Below are positions 11,372-24,344 of a stretch of DNA of 64,000 bases, one piece after another. The notes below the pieces were generated by a model that saw only the letters and a program-made list of their open reading frames with translations, was not told the origin of the DNA and searched no databases. The stretch is from Bryopsis sp. KO-2023 (Eukaryota > Chlorophyta > Ulvophyceae > Bryopsidales > Bryopsidaceae): the NCBI GenBank assembly GCA_030272585.1, contig BSYQ01000001.1:3844001-3908000 (forward strand), in the 5' to 3' direction. The translations under genes were made by a program, and so were the position numbers. Every line of letters begins with the position of its first letter. Position 1 is the stretch's first letter.

Positions 11372-14300
11372 ATGAAAATGACGTCCGCTCGCTGTTTCTG
11401 TCTTCACCAACTGAGCCCAACACCCTGCGCACTGCGCAGGGCTCCGGCGGTATCCTCTGGTGCTCTCCGTGCCAGGCGCTCTTTGCGCACACGTGTAAAC
11501 AGAGGGAGACTGCCCTGCTCTTGTTTTACGGAACAAGACGCAAGTAACGGGAGCCCGCCGCCACCACAGATCAGCCAGAGTGAGTATCGGCGACCTCCAG
11601 CTTCCGTTGACTACAATTGTTGACTGCTGCGAGCGCAGTATGCACCTTTTTGTTTGTCTGAAGACTGTAGAAACGTTGTCTGGGTGCGTTGTTTGCAGAG
11701 GACGTCCTGCCCGTGAACACGCTCCGACACCACCTGACCAAAAGGTGCGCTCACGTCCCTGGAGGATACTTTTTTGTCTTGTGCGTCGCAGATTTGTGCC
11801 AGCTGCGGCTCGACTGAATGCGTTCTTGGTATTCCCAGGAAACACCCGTTCTGGGGGACGAGGGGAAAACCCCAGGGCTTCGGTAAGGAAAATCTCCAAG
11901 CGGCGCCATGTATCTACTGCATGTCTGACATAGTAGTGATGAATTTGGTTGTGTTAAATTTGCTAGCTGCAGTGGAAGAGGGAGATATCATCAACCTCCG
12001 TTCGGTCAGCTTCGAGTCCAAGAGGACGAACGGTGAGGAAGGTGGGGGTCAAGCCGTGGACACCGATGATCACGTGCTTCCGGAGTGGGGGTTCAGGGCG
12101 GGCCCCAGAAAACACATCTGGTTCAATCCAGAGGCGGTAAGCACAAGATTCAAAATCTTCCAGTTATTCATCACTGATCGCCCTCATCCAAGACTGACGC
12201 TTTTTGTTTTTTCTGGGGGAGGGAAGGTCTCTGCTGCTGTCGTCACCACAGGAGGGGTGTGTCCTGGCATCAATGTCGTGGTGCACAACATCGTGAAAAT
12301 GCTGCACACATATGGCGTCCCAGAAGACCAGGTTCTTGGAATACAGTATGGCTTCAAAGGATTGCTGGATCGCTCCCTGAGTCCGGTGCTGCTCACGTCA
12401 GACTTCATTCAAGGCATCCAGAACGAGGGGGGATCCATCCTGGTGAGCTTGATTCGAGTTTTCAAAGGAAATAGAACCTCTGGTGTTGGTTTTGCTGCAC
12501 ATAAGATTGGTCCTTTCTTTCTTTCTTTCATTCTTTTCTTTTTTCTTTTTTCCCCGATTTATCTCAGTGTTCAGTTTGCTCTGTGTTGAGCCAGTTCAAG
12601 TTTTTTTTAGGCGGGGCTGTGCTTTGAGATATAATGTGGATCATTGTTAGAGACTTAAAGCAGAGGATTAGTGTCAGGTTCAGAAATGCGAAAGGATCAA
12701 GCAGTTGATGCAGGTTGATTAGTATGATCACGTTTTTGTTTTCGTAATGCTAGGGGACATCAAGACAGAGTGGGAACGTTGAAGCGATCGTCAAAAGGCT
12801 CAAACTATGGGAATTGGACATGTTGTTCGTGGTGGGTGGCCGTGATGGCAACAAAATGGTTGCTGAAATTGAGAGAGAATGCAAACAGCAGGGTCTTGAT
12901 TGCGCCGTGGTTGGCGTTCCGAAGTCGATGGACAACTCCATTTTGATCGTAAGTAGGCAGTGAAGAATCCATCTGGACTTCTCAAACATTCGAACAATGC
13001 CAGCAGTTCCAGTGTCGATTTTCAGCAAACCGATTTTGGGTCCCGAATATGTAGCTGATAGGTTGCCCACAGTAGGGCTGAGGAAAACGTGTTACACAAC
13101 GTCACCAGCATGCAGAATTGATCCTTTGTAGATTCAACCAGGGTGGGGGATTTGTGATTGCAGCAATGTTGTGCGTTAGGTCGACAGATCATTCGGATTC
13201 GACAGCGCTGTCAGCGAGGCTCAACAAGCACTGGCTACCGCCAAGGTTGAAGCCACCAGTGCAAGAAATGGAATCGGATTGGTCAAGCTGATGGGAATGC
13301 AATCTGGATTCGTAGCCATGGCTGCATCCATGGCCTCTGGTGGGTGTTCATGACAGGGTCTCATTTCAAGAAGAAAACAAAAAATCACAATATGTTGACC
13401 TCCAGTCAGACCCACAGCCAACAATGGTTTAGGGAGTCTTACAACCTGGACTTGAGTGCCAACGACTTACAAAACCTAGCTATGTTGGGTCCAGTTTATT
13501 TATTTTTGCCTGAGCAGTCGTCGACTGATGATATCACTGCAATTCTCTATAAATTGCAGCAAGATTGCATCCTATTCACTTCATTTTTCCTTTAAACGGT
13601 GTATGAATTCTCTCGGTTGTGGGTTTTTCTATTGATCAGGTGTAGTGGACGTGTGCTTGATTCCGGAGGTCCCATTTGCCATGGAGAACGTCTGCCGGCA
13701 CGTAGAAAAACTCCTGGAGGAAAAGCAACACTGTGTGATCTGCTTGGCTGACGGGGCTGTGGACTCTGCTCTCGATGCCGAAATGGTGGACTCCGATGAG
13801 GATGACATTGGGCTCTTCATCAAACGCTATCTGCACAACTATTTTGAGGTTAGCCTTTTTTTTCTCATCTTGGATCTCCATTTCGTCTTGCAAATCATGC
13901 GGGGATGCTGTTTCTTTGCTTTCGTCAAAAAACTGCCAATCTGCAAAAAATGTAGCTGGCGTTTTTCTAATGGATTATCTGACACATTATACATGACGGG
14001 ATGCCAAGACTCTTCCCAACTCATGGTTGATTGTGAGATTTATCCTTTGTTGGAAAAAAAAAAGGGGGACGTCGACATCAAATACATTGATCCGACTTAC
14101 ATGATTCGGGCTGGCCCTGTGACAAACATAGACAAGGTCTATTGCAAAGTTCTGGGGCAGGCTGCTGTGGACACTGCCTTTTCTGGCATCACGGGTGTCA
14201 CTGTGGGTATGGTCAACAACGACTACGTGCTGCTGCCAGCCTCAGAGGTTTCTAGAGATGTTCGGAAGGTTAATCCTGACGGAAGGCGATGGAACAGGTG

Positions 14301-14712
14301 AGCACTTCGGATGAGGCCGGAAAAATTACCTGCAAAACAGTGTGCGGGTGTCTGCTGTTGGTTGATTGACCCTAGAAATAGTTGTCAGAGAATGATTAGC
14401 AAAGACCATGTACACACAGTTGGTGAACCAGCCAGATCAACCATGTCTGATCAATAAAGATTTCTACCACTCATCTCTACTTTTGATACCAGCCATCAGA
14501 TTTGGTTTGGTTTCAAACGCATGCTGGTAAAACATCATGTGTATGTGCTGCCCAATGCACACAGGTCCAGTGTGCATTTTCTTGAAAGGGATGATCGAAT
14601 GATTGATCTTTGATTCAACGTGTGCAGAGTGAAGTTGGCATTGAGGCAACCAGACTTTATTGACGACGTGGAGTTCTCATGCGAGGAGGATAGTTGCGAC
14701 ATTGCAGACTGA
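11372..14712 (+). CDS. Plant-type 6-phosphofructokinase-like protein with altered catalytic motifs
   Basis: The family phosphorylates fructose 6-phosphate in glycolysis. Clear exons lie at 11973-12136, 12227-12442, 12754-12948, 13180-13339, 13640-13848, one ending at 14297, and 14628-14712. They carry [12 protein letters not shown], then [17 protein letters not shown] (ATP-site region), [33 protein letters not shown] and [14 protein letters not shown], all typical of plant PFKs. Three active-site motifs differ: VVGGRDGN where GGDG is expected, PKSMDNS for PKTIDND (first Asp kept, second lost), and KLMGMQSG for KLMGRQSG. Most surrounding family sequence is kept, so this is not simple decay. 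It may be a low-activity or regulatory PFK. Upstream exons are uncertain: an Arg/Ser-rich segment from ATG 11372 looks like a plastid transit peptide but does not join in clean phase to the exon ending near 11884. The acceptor of the exon before 14070 is also unclear. Confidence 0.85.
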
Positions 14713-15701
14713 GGCCAAAAATTCTCCAGGAGGAAGTGGACAATGGAATCTGTTGATGCAATCAGACCGTGCATTTTGCCTCGAGAGAAAGTCTGAGTCT
14801 GGATGTGCTGTCTCCGGTTCCTTCTGTTAAACGATCTCAAATAAACTCATGAGATGTGCAAACTTTTACCACTCCTCCCTTGCAAAAACAGTAACTGCTG
14901 CTGCTGGAGAAAAAAATACAACATATGCATGCATCATGTCAGCACCTTGTCAGACTTGCTTGAATTTCTGGTCATCGATCTCCTTCCCTTATGGGAAAAA
15001 AACCTCATCTCGAACATTCGAGACTCATTCATTACACAAAACTTCCAACAGGAATATAACCAACACCCTGTCTCCTACTTTTTTGGTTGAGTTCAGCCAT
15101 TGCCATCCCTTGGGACCCTGTGGTGAGGTTGCTGTGGGCATCCGGTTGCCGATTACTTGAGCATCTCTCCAGGAGCTCATTTCAGGCTCCCAAAGAAACT
15201 TTTCGAAGCGATCAAGACATATATGATGTATGTACTTCTCTGGGGTGCAGAGCCTAAACCGCCCATCAAAATTGTCGCTCGACCCCCTTGAATTTGCTTT
15301 GGTTAGCAGTCAGTCAATCAGTTGAGTCCTGATTTCATCGTCAAATCCACATCAAGCTCCATCCCGTTCATGGTGCAATCTCCTTCTCTTGTGGGGGAAT
15401 TTCTTGTCCGCATCCATGCACAGACTCAGGTTGGGCTTGTAGCAACAAATCAAGCGCACTGCACTCGATTTCATTGCCAAATTTTGTCTAACCCCCCCCT
15501 CCAAAAAAAAAAAGTCCCTAGACAGGAGAGTCCCTCATGAAACCACTTCTGATCCTACACACAGAGTCACCAAAAAGAATTGGGCCCAGCTCCCCGTCTA
15601 AACAAAACACCCAAAGACTGAAGCCTTTGAGATCCTGCAGTCTCAATCACACCCACTCAAAAAGCAACCAAAGTCAACAGCACAAAACCGCCACCAAAAT
15701 G
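14713..15701. other. Convergent 3' regions of phosphofructokinase and PHYLLO
   Basis: This is a tail-to-tail spacer. It should contain both 3' UTRs. Runs of C (about 15492-15498) and A (about 15503-15511) are present, and no coding exon is recognisable on either strand. Confidence 0.4.
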
Positions 15702-18700
15702 TCACACGGGTCCAGATGAAACGAACGAAAGAATTTTTCTTGCCAAGTACAAAGGATTCTCTAGATGAACTGCATGACCACAGCCAGGAACGTCGATGGA
15801 ATGGGATTGACGTGGAGTGCAGCCATTGAGGGAATTTCCTGGCTCCTCTGTTTTCGTGAGCTGCTTTCCAATGCTGGAGAATTTTGCATCTTCAACCCCC
15901 GAAACAAATAAGAATCGAGTGCTTGATGCCAGGAGCTCGTCATGCAGAGGAGGCTGGTGGAACAAATAAACAGAGAAACCCTCGTCAAGAGCATGGATCT
16001 ACACACATCAGAATAAAGCCAGGACACCACATACCACAAATGGATGAACAGTTGGGCAGCACACACAACCGTCAGAATACGGGTCAGGATTTGAAAAAAC
16101 AAAAACAAAAAACAAGCCAGCAGCCCTACCATTCGTCCAGTGCTCAATGCAGACAGAGCCTTGCTCAATTCACCCTCTCGCCTCGGCGACAATTGCAGCC
16201 CCTCACAATTTCCGCTCCCACTTTGCCCTCTCCTCTCCAGCATCTTTTCAAACACCCCTGATCGCCGCCTCAGGGCATTCCAAATGGGTCCTTTGTACCA
16301 GGACTCCAAAAAAGAGTCCAGGCCCTTTTCCCTCAACGACTGTGCCAGACGATCATCTTGCACTGACCTAGCATCTCTTTCCTCCTGGTCCGAAATCCCC
16401 GCACTCCCAGAAACAATCACCGCCTGAGAGATCTCCAACGATTTCCTCCTGGATGCCATAACTGTCATTTGTAGAGCAATCCTGGCCCCCAAAGAGTATC
16501 CAACAAGAACGCACGATTTCACACCCATCCTCTCAATAACGTCTAATGCCGCTTCGGAAACCTCTGTAATCGTGAAATTCTGAGATTGTGGGGTAGGGCT
16601 TGTCCCATGCCCTGGAATGTCCAGTGCCAAGCACTCAAAGTCCTTGTTCAAGAAATCCATCACAGGCAGCCAATCCATGCTGGACCCCATGAACCCATGG
16701 AGAAATAGTATAACAGGCTTTTCATCTCGTCCATTTGCAGGTTTCATTACGTTGAGATGGAAAGGCCCACTTGAATGCTGTTGGTCTGTCCATTTCAAGG
16801 AGCCCATCGACACTGTCGAGCTTTTTAAACTCAGGGGTTCTTTTACTGATGTCAAAAACGTATGTAGATTCCCCAGATTGACCACAGGTCCATGAAATAA
16901 GCTCCTGCCCACATCAGAGTCGACCACATCGTCGGCAAACCAGCGTGCAGTCCCAAGCCCATGCGCAATCGACTCCCCACTCATGTGATCGACCCAATAT
17001 CCAAGCGTCGACAGACATGCCAACCCAATGGAGGTTTCGAAGGCTGAACTGATCACAATCTTGCATCCCACTTGGTTAGCCGCCCTAGCCAACTTTGCTA
17101 CAGTGTCCAGGGACCCGATCAACGATGGCTTCACAACCCATGCCACCACCCCGTCGATACGAGTCAACAAAGCCTCAAATCCACAGCTCTGGCGAGCAAT
17201 GTTATCCACAGTTTCATCCAGCGCACACAGTATCCCAGTTTGCCTGAAAAACTCTGGAATGTCTCGATAATTCTGCACAGGCTCCTCGATAAATTCCACT
17301 TTCGTTCCATTCAGAGCAGACGAGAATTGAATAGCTTCTTCGATCGACCACCCCTGGTTAGCATCGCATCTCAAGTTGACGCCCTCCCCCACAGCCTCCC
17401 GAATTGCAACGAGTATCTGGGCATCCTCGCTCGGTGAGAGATCCCTGGCGACTTTCACTTTGATGGTGGTGAATCCTTCTGCTACGCAGCATTTGGACTC
17501 TTTTACAGCGTTTTCCAGGCTGCCTTGTGGGTCGACCAGTGCACAGATTTCCACATCGGGGGTTCTGGAGTTTCCTCCTGGAGCACCAATAGGCACCAGA
17601 GGACTTGTCCCACATGCACTGGAAATTGCCGTAAGCAATGCCATTTCAATGCCAAACCTGCAAGGTTACCACACACACGCAAAAAAGACGCCTCAGTTTT
17701 TGGAGCGGTGGTTCCTACTCAGCACATTGAACACCACTGTCATATCCAAATCGGTCAAGAAAAATACAGCTGCATCGAGTCCAGGAGCCCTACCTGACTG
17801 GTGGGGATAGTTCTTGGGCTGGAATCCCCAGCTCTTTCTCGAACCAATCGCTGAAATCACCTTGGAGCGTTGCAAGAGAAAATGGCACCTGCACACGTAA
17901 CTTTACTTAAATCAAACCTTGGAGCTTTCTTCTTTACCAAAAGAATATCAGCAAAAACATGTGCTCCCCTTATTTCCCCCAAAAAACTCACAAAAATGTG
18001 GGGACTGGAATACCCTGGGGTGTTGGGCAATTCACGACTGCTCTCCTTACCCTGGAACCATCGAGCAACCTAGCCATCAAAGCGACCTCTCGATTTGCCT
18101 GCTCCAAGGATTCCTTGTGCAAGCCTTGCAAGGGCGATACTTCGCCGATGCCATCAAAAAACTGCCCTGCCACACAGAAGAGAGGTCACTGCAATGAGAA
18201 AGATACCTTACCTCACCACCAACCTCCTGAAAGAAACCCAGTCTAGAGTAAAAAAAGGGGGATAGTTGGATATAGTGGGATTTCTGCTGATATCATGTGG
18301 AGGTTAGTTAATTTCCTGATGTGGGGGCAAATTTGAAGGTAGATCTGATCCGATGACTCATTCCAGGCCGTACCAGAGTTTGATTTAAGTTTCAGAGAGA
18401 TCAAGAAACCCTCTCGTGAGTTTCCGGTGCCCCCCGTGGTCAATGGCTTCCGCAGGGGAAGAGAATATGAGCGCCAGGTCACATCGCCAATCGAACAGCC
18501 ATGATCACCAAAATCGCTGAGCACAGACAGAACCTTTTTCGAGGCATCTTGCGCAGCCCTCTGAATTTCTCGATGGACGTCCACATTCTTGGTTCTACAT
18601 CATTTTTCACAGGGATGCCCTCAGGGCATGAAACAAACAAATAAACTTGATACAAGCGCATTTCCAAAATTACTAGAGATAGGCAAAAAAAATTGTGGAG

Positions 18701-21700
18701 TGCACATTTTACACCGCAGCGGTCATAGGGCATCAATACGCACCTATCAGTTACGACTTCCACAATGGAATGCTTGTTAGACCCCCATGCCATTTGCAAA
18801 GCATTTTCCAGCTGGTTTGGTTGCAGCACCTGCTGATGCAGTATACCATGCGATCGGCAAATACCTGCACAACACACATCTGATTGTCAACAAATCCCCA
18901 TGCAAGTAAGAAAATCTTCGAGAGCCACCCTAATTTTGAATCACCTTCCACATCGACGAATTGAGGGGTGGCCCACAGAGAGTTGAAGGTCTCTTCGGGA
19001 ACAGAATCGGCGATTGGCAAAAAGCTGAAAATGCCTCCCCCTGCGTTATTGATCAGGACGACAGTCACGGAGGGGAAGTTCTCCCCTGTTCTGAGCAGGG
19101 TCAGCCCGTTGGTGTCGTGAATGAACGATATATCCCCCACCACCAGCGTCACTGGGCGGTTTAACCCCACTGCATACCCTGGGTTAACAAACACACATCC
19201 AACCCTCAGATGCGGACTTTACGGAGCTCTTGCCAATTTTCGATCCAAAAACACAACACGATTATTTCCCGGTCATTTTCAGCAGCTTGTTGGAAATTTT
19301 GTGCAAAAAGAAAAAAAAAAAGTTGGAATTTGCAGGCTTTCGTAGTTTTCTCACCTGTAGCTGTACTGAGAACCCCATCTATTCCACTTGCACCTCGATT
19401 GGCAGCCACTAGCACAGGCCCGGTTCGGCCTGAACCAGATGCATACATGTCCATATCTCGGATAGGCATGCTGTTCCCCAAAAACAAGCCATGGCCAGGA
19501 GGCAGAATCCCTGACACCACGCGTGCCACAAGGGGCTCCACAACAGTTTCGTTCAAAGAAAATCGCTCCAGCTCGGAGTCGATGGAGCTCCCAACAGCAT
19601 CGTCGATCATTCTCCAGGTGTCCATGTACCGAGCAGTTGTTTTTGTTTTGAAATTGGTGGGGTGGTCATGGAGGGGTTGGAGGTCAGTGAACGAAGCTTG
19701 GAGTTTGTGCGTTATGAGATGGGCGGGGTCATCTCGCCTGGCATTTGGCCCGACATAGATCCATTTCATTGGGACATCCCTTTCTGAAGTGGAAGACCAC
19801 TCCTGCGTACAAACAGACCGTTATTAAGTTTGGCAAAAAACAAACAACCCCATGCATTTTTCTAGAATTTGATAATTCCATCAAATGGGCGCCGCATGAT
19901 TCAGGGACAAGCTGGCGAAGTCAGAAGTCCATACCAAGAATTGGGCGACTCTCTTGGATGTGAGATGTCCCCCCAGCTGAAGGACCACATCAGGTCTCAA
20001 CGCACGCCACGCTTCCTCCTTGTCCAGCAACACATGGTCTGCATTAAAAACCATCTGTTTTCTGAACTCTGTGCCACCATCCCCTCCGATTCGTAGCCCT
20101 GATAGTACGTCGGCAATTACAGGCCATCCCAAGGATTGGCAAATTTTCTTCGCAGCGTGGCTGTCCTCTTGTGAGGGTAATTCGCCTATGACTACCAAAG
20201 GACGCGTCTCTTCACCAGCCAGAGCGATAATCTGAAATGCCACATCGAGACCTTGGTTCATCAGAACTGGAGATTCCGTTCTCATCCAAGGGACTTCCAT
20301 TGGAATTTGGAGGCCCTTGATACATTCTAGCTGTCAGATCTAAATATTGGGTTTGAATCCTAGTCAGCGCAACAATGATCCAGGTAAACTCACAAAGGCA
20401 CCACCATTTGTTGATTTTCAAGTTCTGCCCAGTTCAGTATGTTTTTTTTACCTGGCTAAGCCCATCAAGACTTGTCAAGCAGCTCGCTTCGCTCAGATCT
20501 GCTGCGTATGGCATTCTTGTTGAGAACCATGAGCTCAATATTTCACCATCCATCGTAGATCCTGGAGCTGGGACAGGTGCTAAAGGCTCCCTGAACTGGA
20601 AGTTCAAATGCACAGGTCCCCGAGGATTTCCTGTAGCCGTTCGCACCGCAGTATCCACCGTTGTCAAGAGCATTCGAAAAGGAACGCTGGAGGAAGGGGC
20701 AGGAAGGTCTTGAAACCAGCGAACATATCCACCAAAAATTTTCACCTGGAAAATCACAAGATCCTTGCTTTTGGCAAGCTAACCAAGCTCAGGAAAGGGA
20801 GGGAGGGGGAATCATTCTTGAACATAGCCCCCTAGCATGCATGTATATCGAAGCTTCGAAGATTTCCCTACCTGATCGATGGTTTGGTTTGCCCCACAAT
20901 CTCTGAGCTCCGGTGGCCTGTCTGCAGAAAGCACCAACATGGGCACTTGTGCCAGGCTCGCCTCCACAACAGAAGGGAGTAAGTTTGCGACAGCCGTTCC
21001 TGAGGATGTGATCACTGGTGCAGGCATTCCGGTTGAGCGAGCATGGCCCAATGCCCAGAACCCCAAGGATCGTTCGTCAAGACAGGGGACGATTCGGGTT
21101 CTAGGGTGACAAGCCACCGCAGCAGTAAGGGGGGATGATCTGGACCCTGCCCCACAAACCCATACCCCAAATAAGCAGATATCGCCATTGCAAGCATTGC
21201 GATTGAGTCCATCTGAGTGAGCTCATGACTATTTGTTACAAATATTCAATGTGGATGTGGGGGCAGCCTACCAGGAGCCACACCAAACGTATTGATCCCG
21301 AGTCGACAAAGCTCCTCCACGAGTGTCCCTGCCCAAGCCATGTTTATGTTTGGCTGGTTGAGTGGGTCACTCTGCTCTTTCAGAAACATGTCAATTTGGT
21401 GTACTTTGAGGTCCAGCTCCTTCCATTCCGCCTCAGGGTCTGACCCATGGACGACACCCACACCGCCGTACAGCGATACCCCATGTTTCTGAGGGCCATG
21501 TTCGCTTTGGGAAAGTTGTTCTGAAGGGCGGATGAGGGCCGATCGAATAGCAACCACAAACTCCGCTCCTTTTCCGCTGACCCATCCAAAAGGCCCAGCA
21601 TAGAATCCCCGATCGAAGGATTCGTTCTCTCTCAAAAATTTGTACGCCAGATCCTTGGGGCGACCACACACTGCAGGCGTGGGATGAAGAACCCTCTGCA

Positions 21701-24344
21701 CCGATTCAAAATCACAATCAGATTTTTCGAAGGAAATGAATTTCGAATATATAGGAGAAATTCTGTAATACCCATGATTTATGGCTACATACCAGGAGGT
21801 CGGCGTCATTCTTGTCGAAGGCCAGTTCACCGCTGAGTCTGCCATACAAGTGCTGAACGGCTCTCTGCTTCAAAACTGTTTTGGGGACCTCCAGCTCCAC
21901 CTTTGAGCAAACATTGTCCAGAGCATCCCTCAACCAGTCTCGAACCAGAGTAAATTCGATGTGATCTTTGGGACTTTGCAAAAGGTCAAGTCCCAGCCAG
22001 AAGTCACGTTCGGTATCACCTGGCAACCAAGCTACCTCTGTAAAAACAAATTAAAAAAAAAAAAAGAATCCCGACGACCCTCCACAGACCAGACATGTAC
22101 GCATGTTTTTTTTGAATTTAACAAAACTTTTTTAGACATCACTACTTCAAAACAGAAAAATTTGTTTTGATTTTGGCAAAAAATATTTCGGCATCATTCA
22201 TTCAAAATGAAAAATGGGGCTCTGGAAGGCATCAGAAAAATAGTGGAGCTGCAACCTTTGGGACCCCTGGGTCGAGTTCCAGCCACAGCCTCCGTGGCAA
22301 TCTTATTTGTGGATCGAGCATACAGGCGCTCTGGTGTGCTTGCAATAAACCATCCTCCCCCAGGTACAGACAAACACAGTTGGTAGGCGCTCGGATCCCT
22401 CTCCTGAAAGCAAAAGAGCCGACACTTCCGTGAAAACCACCTCACGAATTCATAGCTGTTTGGACACCATCAAAGAGTGACAGTCTACCTGTAATGCCAG
22501 GAGGAGCTCCAAGGCACTCAGTGCACCTGATAAGTGGTGGTCAGACTTTCGGGCCAGCACCACTTTGGTCAATTTTTGCTTCAATTCGGGACTGATCGAG
22601 CCCTCCATCATGGAAATGCTCAGGGTAGACAGCAAATCATCCAGACCCTGGTACGACAGCACACAGGCACGGGTATTATCTCGCATTTTATCATTCCTCT
22701 AATCTTATTAATTTTAGCAGAGAATTTTTGGATTGTTGCAATAATTACCTCCTGCCCGTTCTCCATGAATTCCTGCCTGGCTGCTATCTTCGAAAAATCT
22801 GATATAGGGGTGAGCCCTGTCGAAATATCTGCCAATGCATCGAAAGTGGTCGCCATCAATTTCTGCCAGCCCTCCCAATCTGGAGAAGACTCGGTTTTTG
22901 TGGTTTCTACATCAGGCGCTCGAATTGTCACAGGGCATGGAGCTGACACTTTCCCGATCAGCTCCAGTGCCAATTGAGCAGATTCTTGAATGGACTCCGG
23001 TCCAGTGCCCATCGGTGAGTTTTGCGGAGATTTGCTGCCGTCCCATGCCAGAGTGCATGACATGCACATCCCATCGGGGGTTTCAGCCAGTTCCAACGCT
23101 GGCAGAAGAAACAGATAAGAACCAAACGGCGCCCACTCTTCTGCAATTTCCCGAGTACAATCAAACCTAATAAAGAGCACAAACAAGAATCAGCCACAGT
23201 GAGAATAACCAACCTCTGGCACCCGTCACTTTCCAACAACCAGCGACACCATTCGAAAACTAGAGGTCAAAATGGCTTGCCCACCACACAATGCTCACCT
23301 GGTTCCTCCCAAGAGCCGCATTTGTGGTAGATCTCGACTCAAAAATCTGCTCATTCCAGCAAAAACATCGTCGTTAAATGCGTCTCCTTCTTTCCCGTGC
23401 CACGACCATGCAGCTCCCAATCCAGCAATGGCGCCCCAGCCTTCCAGAGAAGATTGCGCCTCCACTGCACCTGGGGTGGATGGCGCTGATGACCTCCGTG
23501 GGGAAAAGTAGATGCTCGGTGTGGTGGATGTCAGATGAGATTGGCTGTGCAGCCACCATAGAGGGGAAGTGATTCTGGGAAGATATACCTACACAGCAGG
23601 GGACACCAGATTTTGCCCATCCAATTATGATGAAGACTATTCCTGTGATGTCTGTGTGCATGTTTTTGGACAAGTACCTCCAGCCTCAGGACACCGGCTT
23701 TCTGTGGAACTCCAGCTGCATGAGCATCGCAAACTCCATTTTTCAAAATTTGCATCGCTTCCAAAAGCGAACACTGCAAAACAGCCAAATCATCAAAAAA
23801 TCTAGAGATCAAAGGACTAACAAAAATTTCCCACATCAGCATGGTTTCTGATTCTTCCATGGCAAAAAATTGAACCATAAACATCCCTTGCATCTGAATA
23901 TTTTTCCAGTGTTTCCAGAGTTCAAAAGTAATACAAGAATAGGGGAAGGGAAGGGTAAGAAAGTTTTAGTCCAGCGAATCCTGGTCCAGTATCTTTGCAG
24001 ACCTCCACACATTTTTTCCTCGTGGCACTTGAGTACATTCTTATCGATCAGCGGTATTTTCTACCACAAGGATCCACACTCGATAGAGGAATTTCCAGAA
24101 ACCACTTACTGCTGCCTGTAGCCGCCTTGCTTGCAAGTAATTCACTGAATGGCATCCAAGCTCAGCATGAGGATTCTGCTCAAACATAGGGTTTTCAGGG
24201 TTGATGGGATCAACTTGTTCAAGTGTTGGAGGATCTGTCGTTGGCCCGGAGGATCGGAGAATTAATCTGAGGAATCTGCATGTTGGCGATCCAGGAATCG
24301 GACATGGTGCTGCGCACTGTCTGCGTCTCAATTGTTCATTCAAC
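15702..24344 (-). CDS. PHYLLO: PHYLLO: fused MenF-MenD-MenC-MenH of phylloquinone/menaquinone synthesis
   Basis: One long multi-exon gene encodes four consecutive steps from chorismate towards o-succinylbenzoate. MenF (isochorismate synthase; about 24.3-21.3 kb) has [19 protein letters not shown] with the base Lys, [26 protein letters not shown] and [16 protein letters not shown]. MenD (SEPHCHC synthase; about 21.3-18.7 kb) has [14 protein letters not shown], the ThDP motif [14 protein letters not shown] and [12 protein letters not shown]. MenC (about 18.6-16.9 kb) keeps IKVKV, DANQGW, FIEEP, ALDETV and VVKPSLIG, the enolase-fold Lys/Asp/Glu set. MenH (about 16.8-15.7 kb) has [10 protein letters not shown] (Ser), VSGVEDAKF (Asp) and [11 protein letters not shown] (His). 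All catalytic sets are visible. The plant orthologue has lost the C-terminal half of MenF; here it is complete. The protein should act in the plastid. The 5' end is uncertain: the first exon I can place is 24344-24110, and no transit peptide could be joined to it. Confidence 0.95.
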
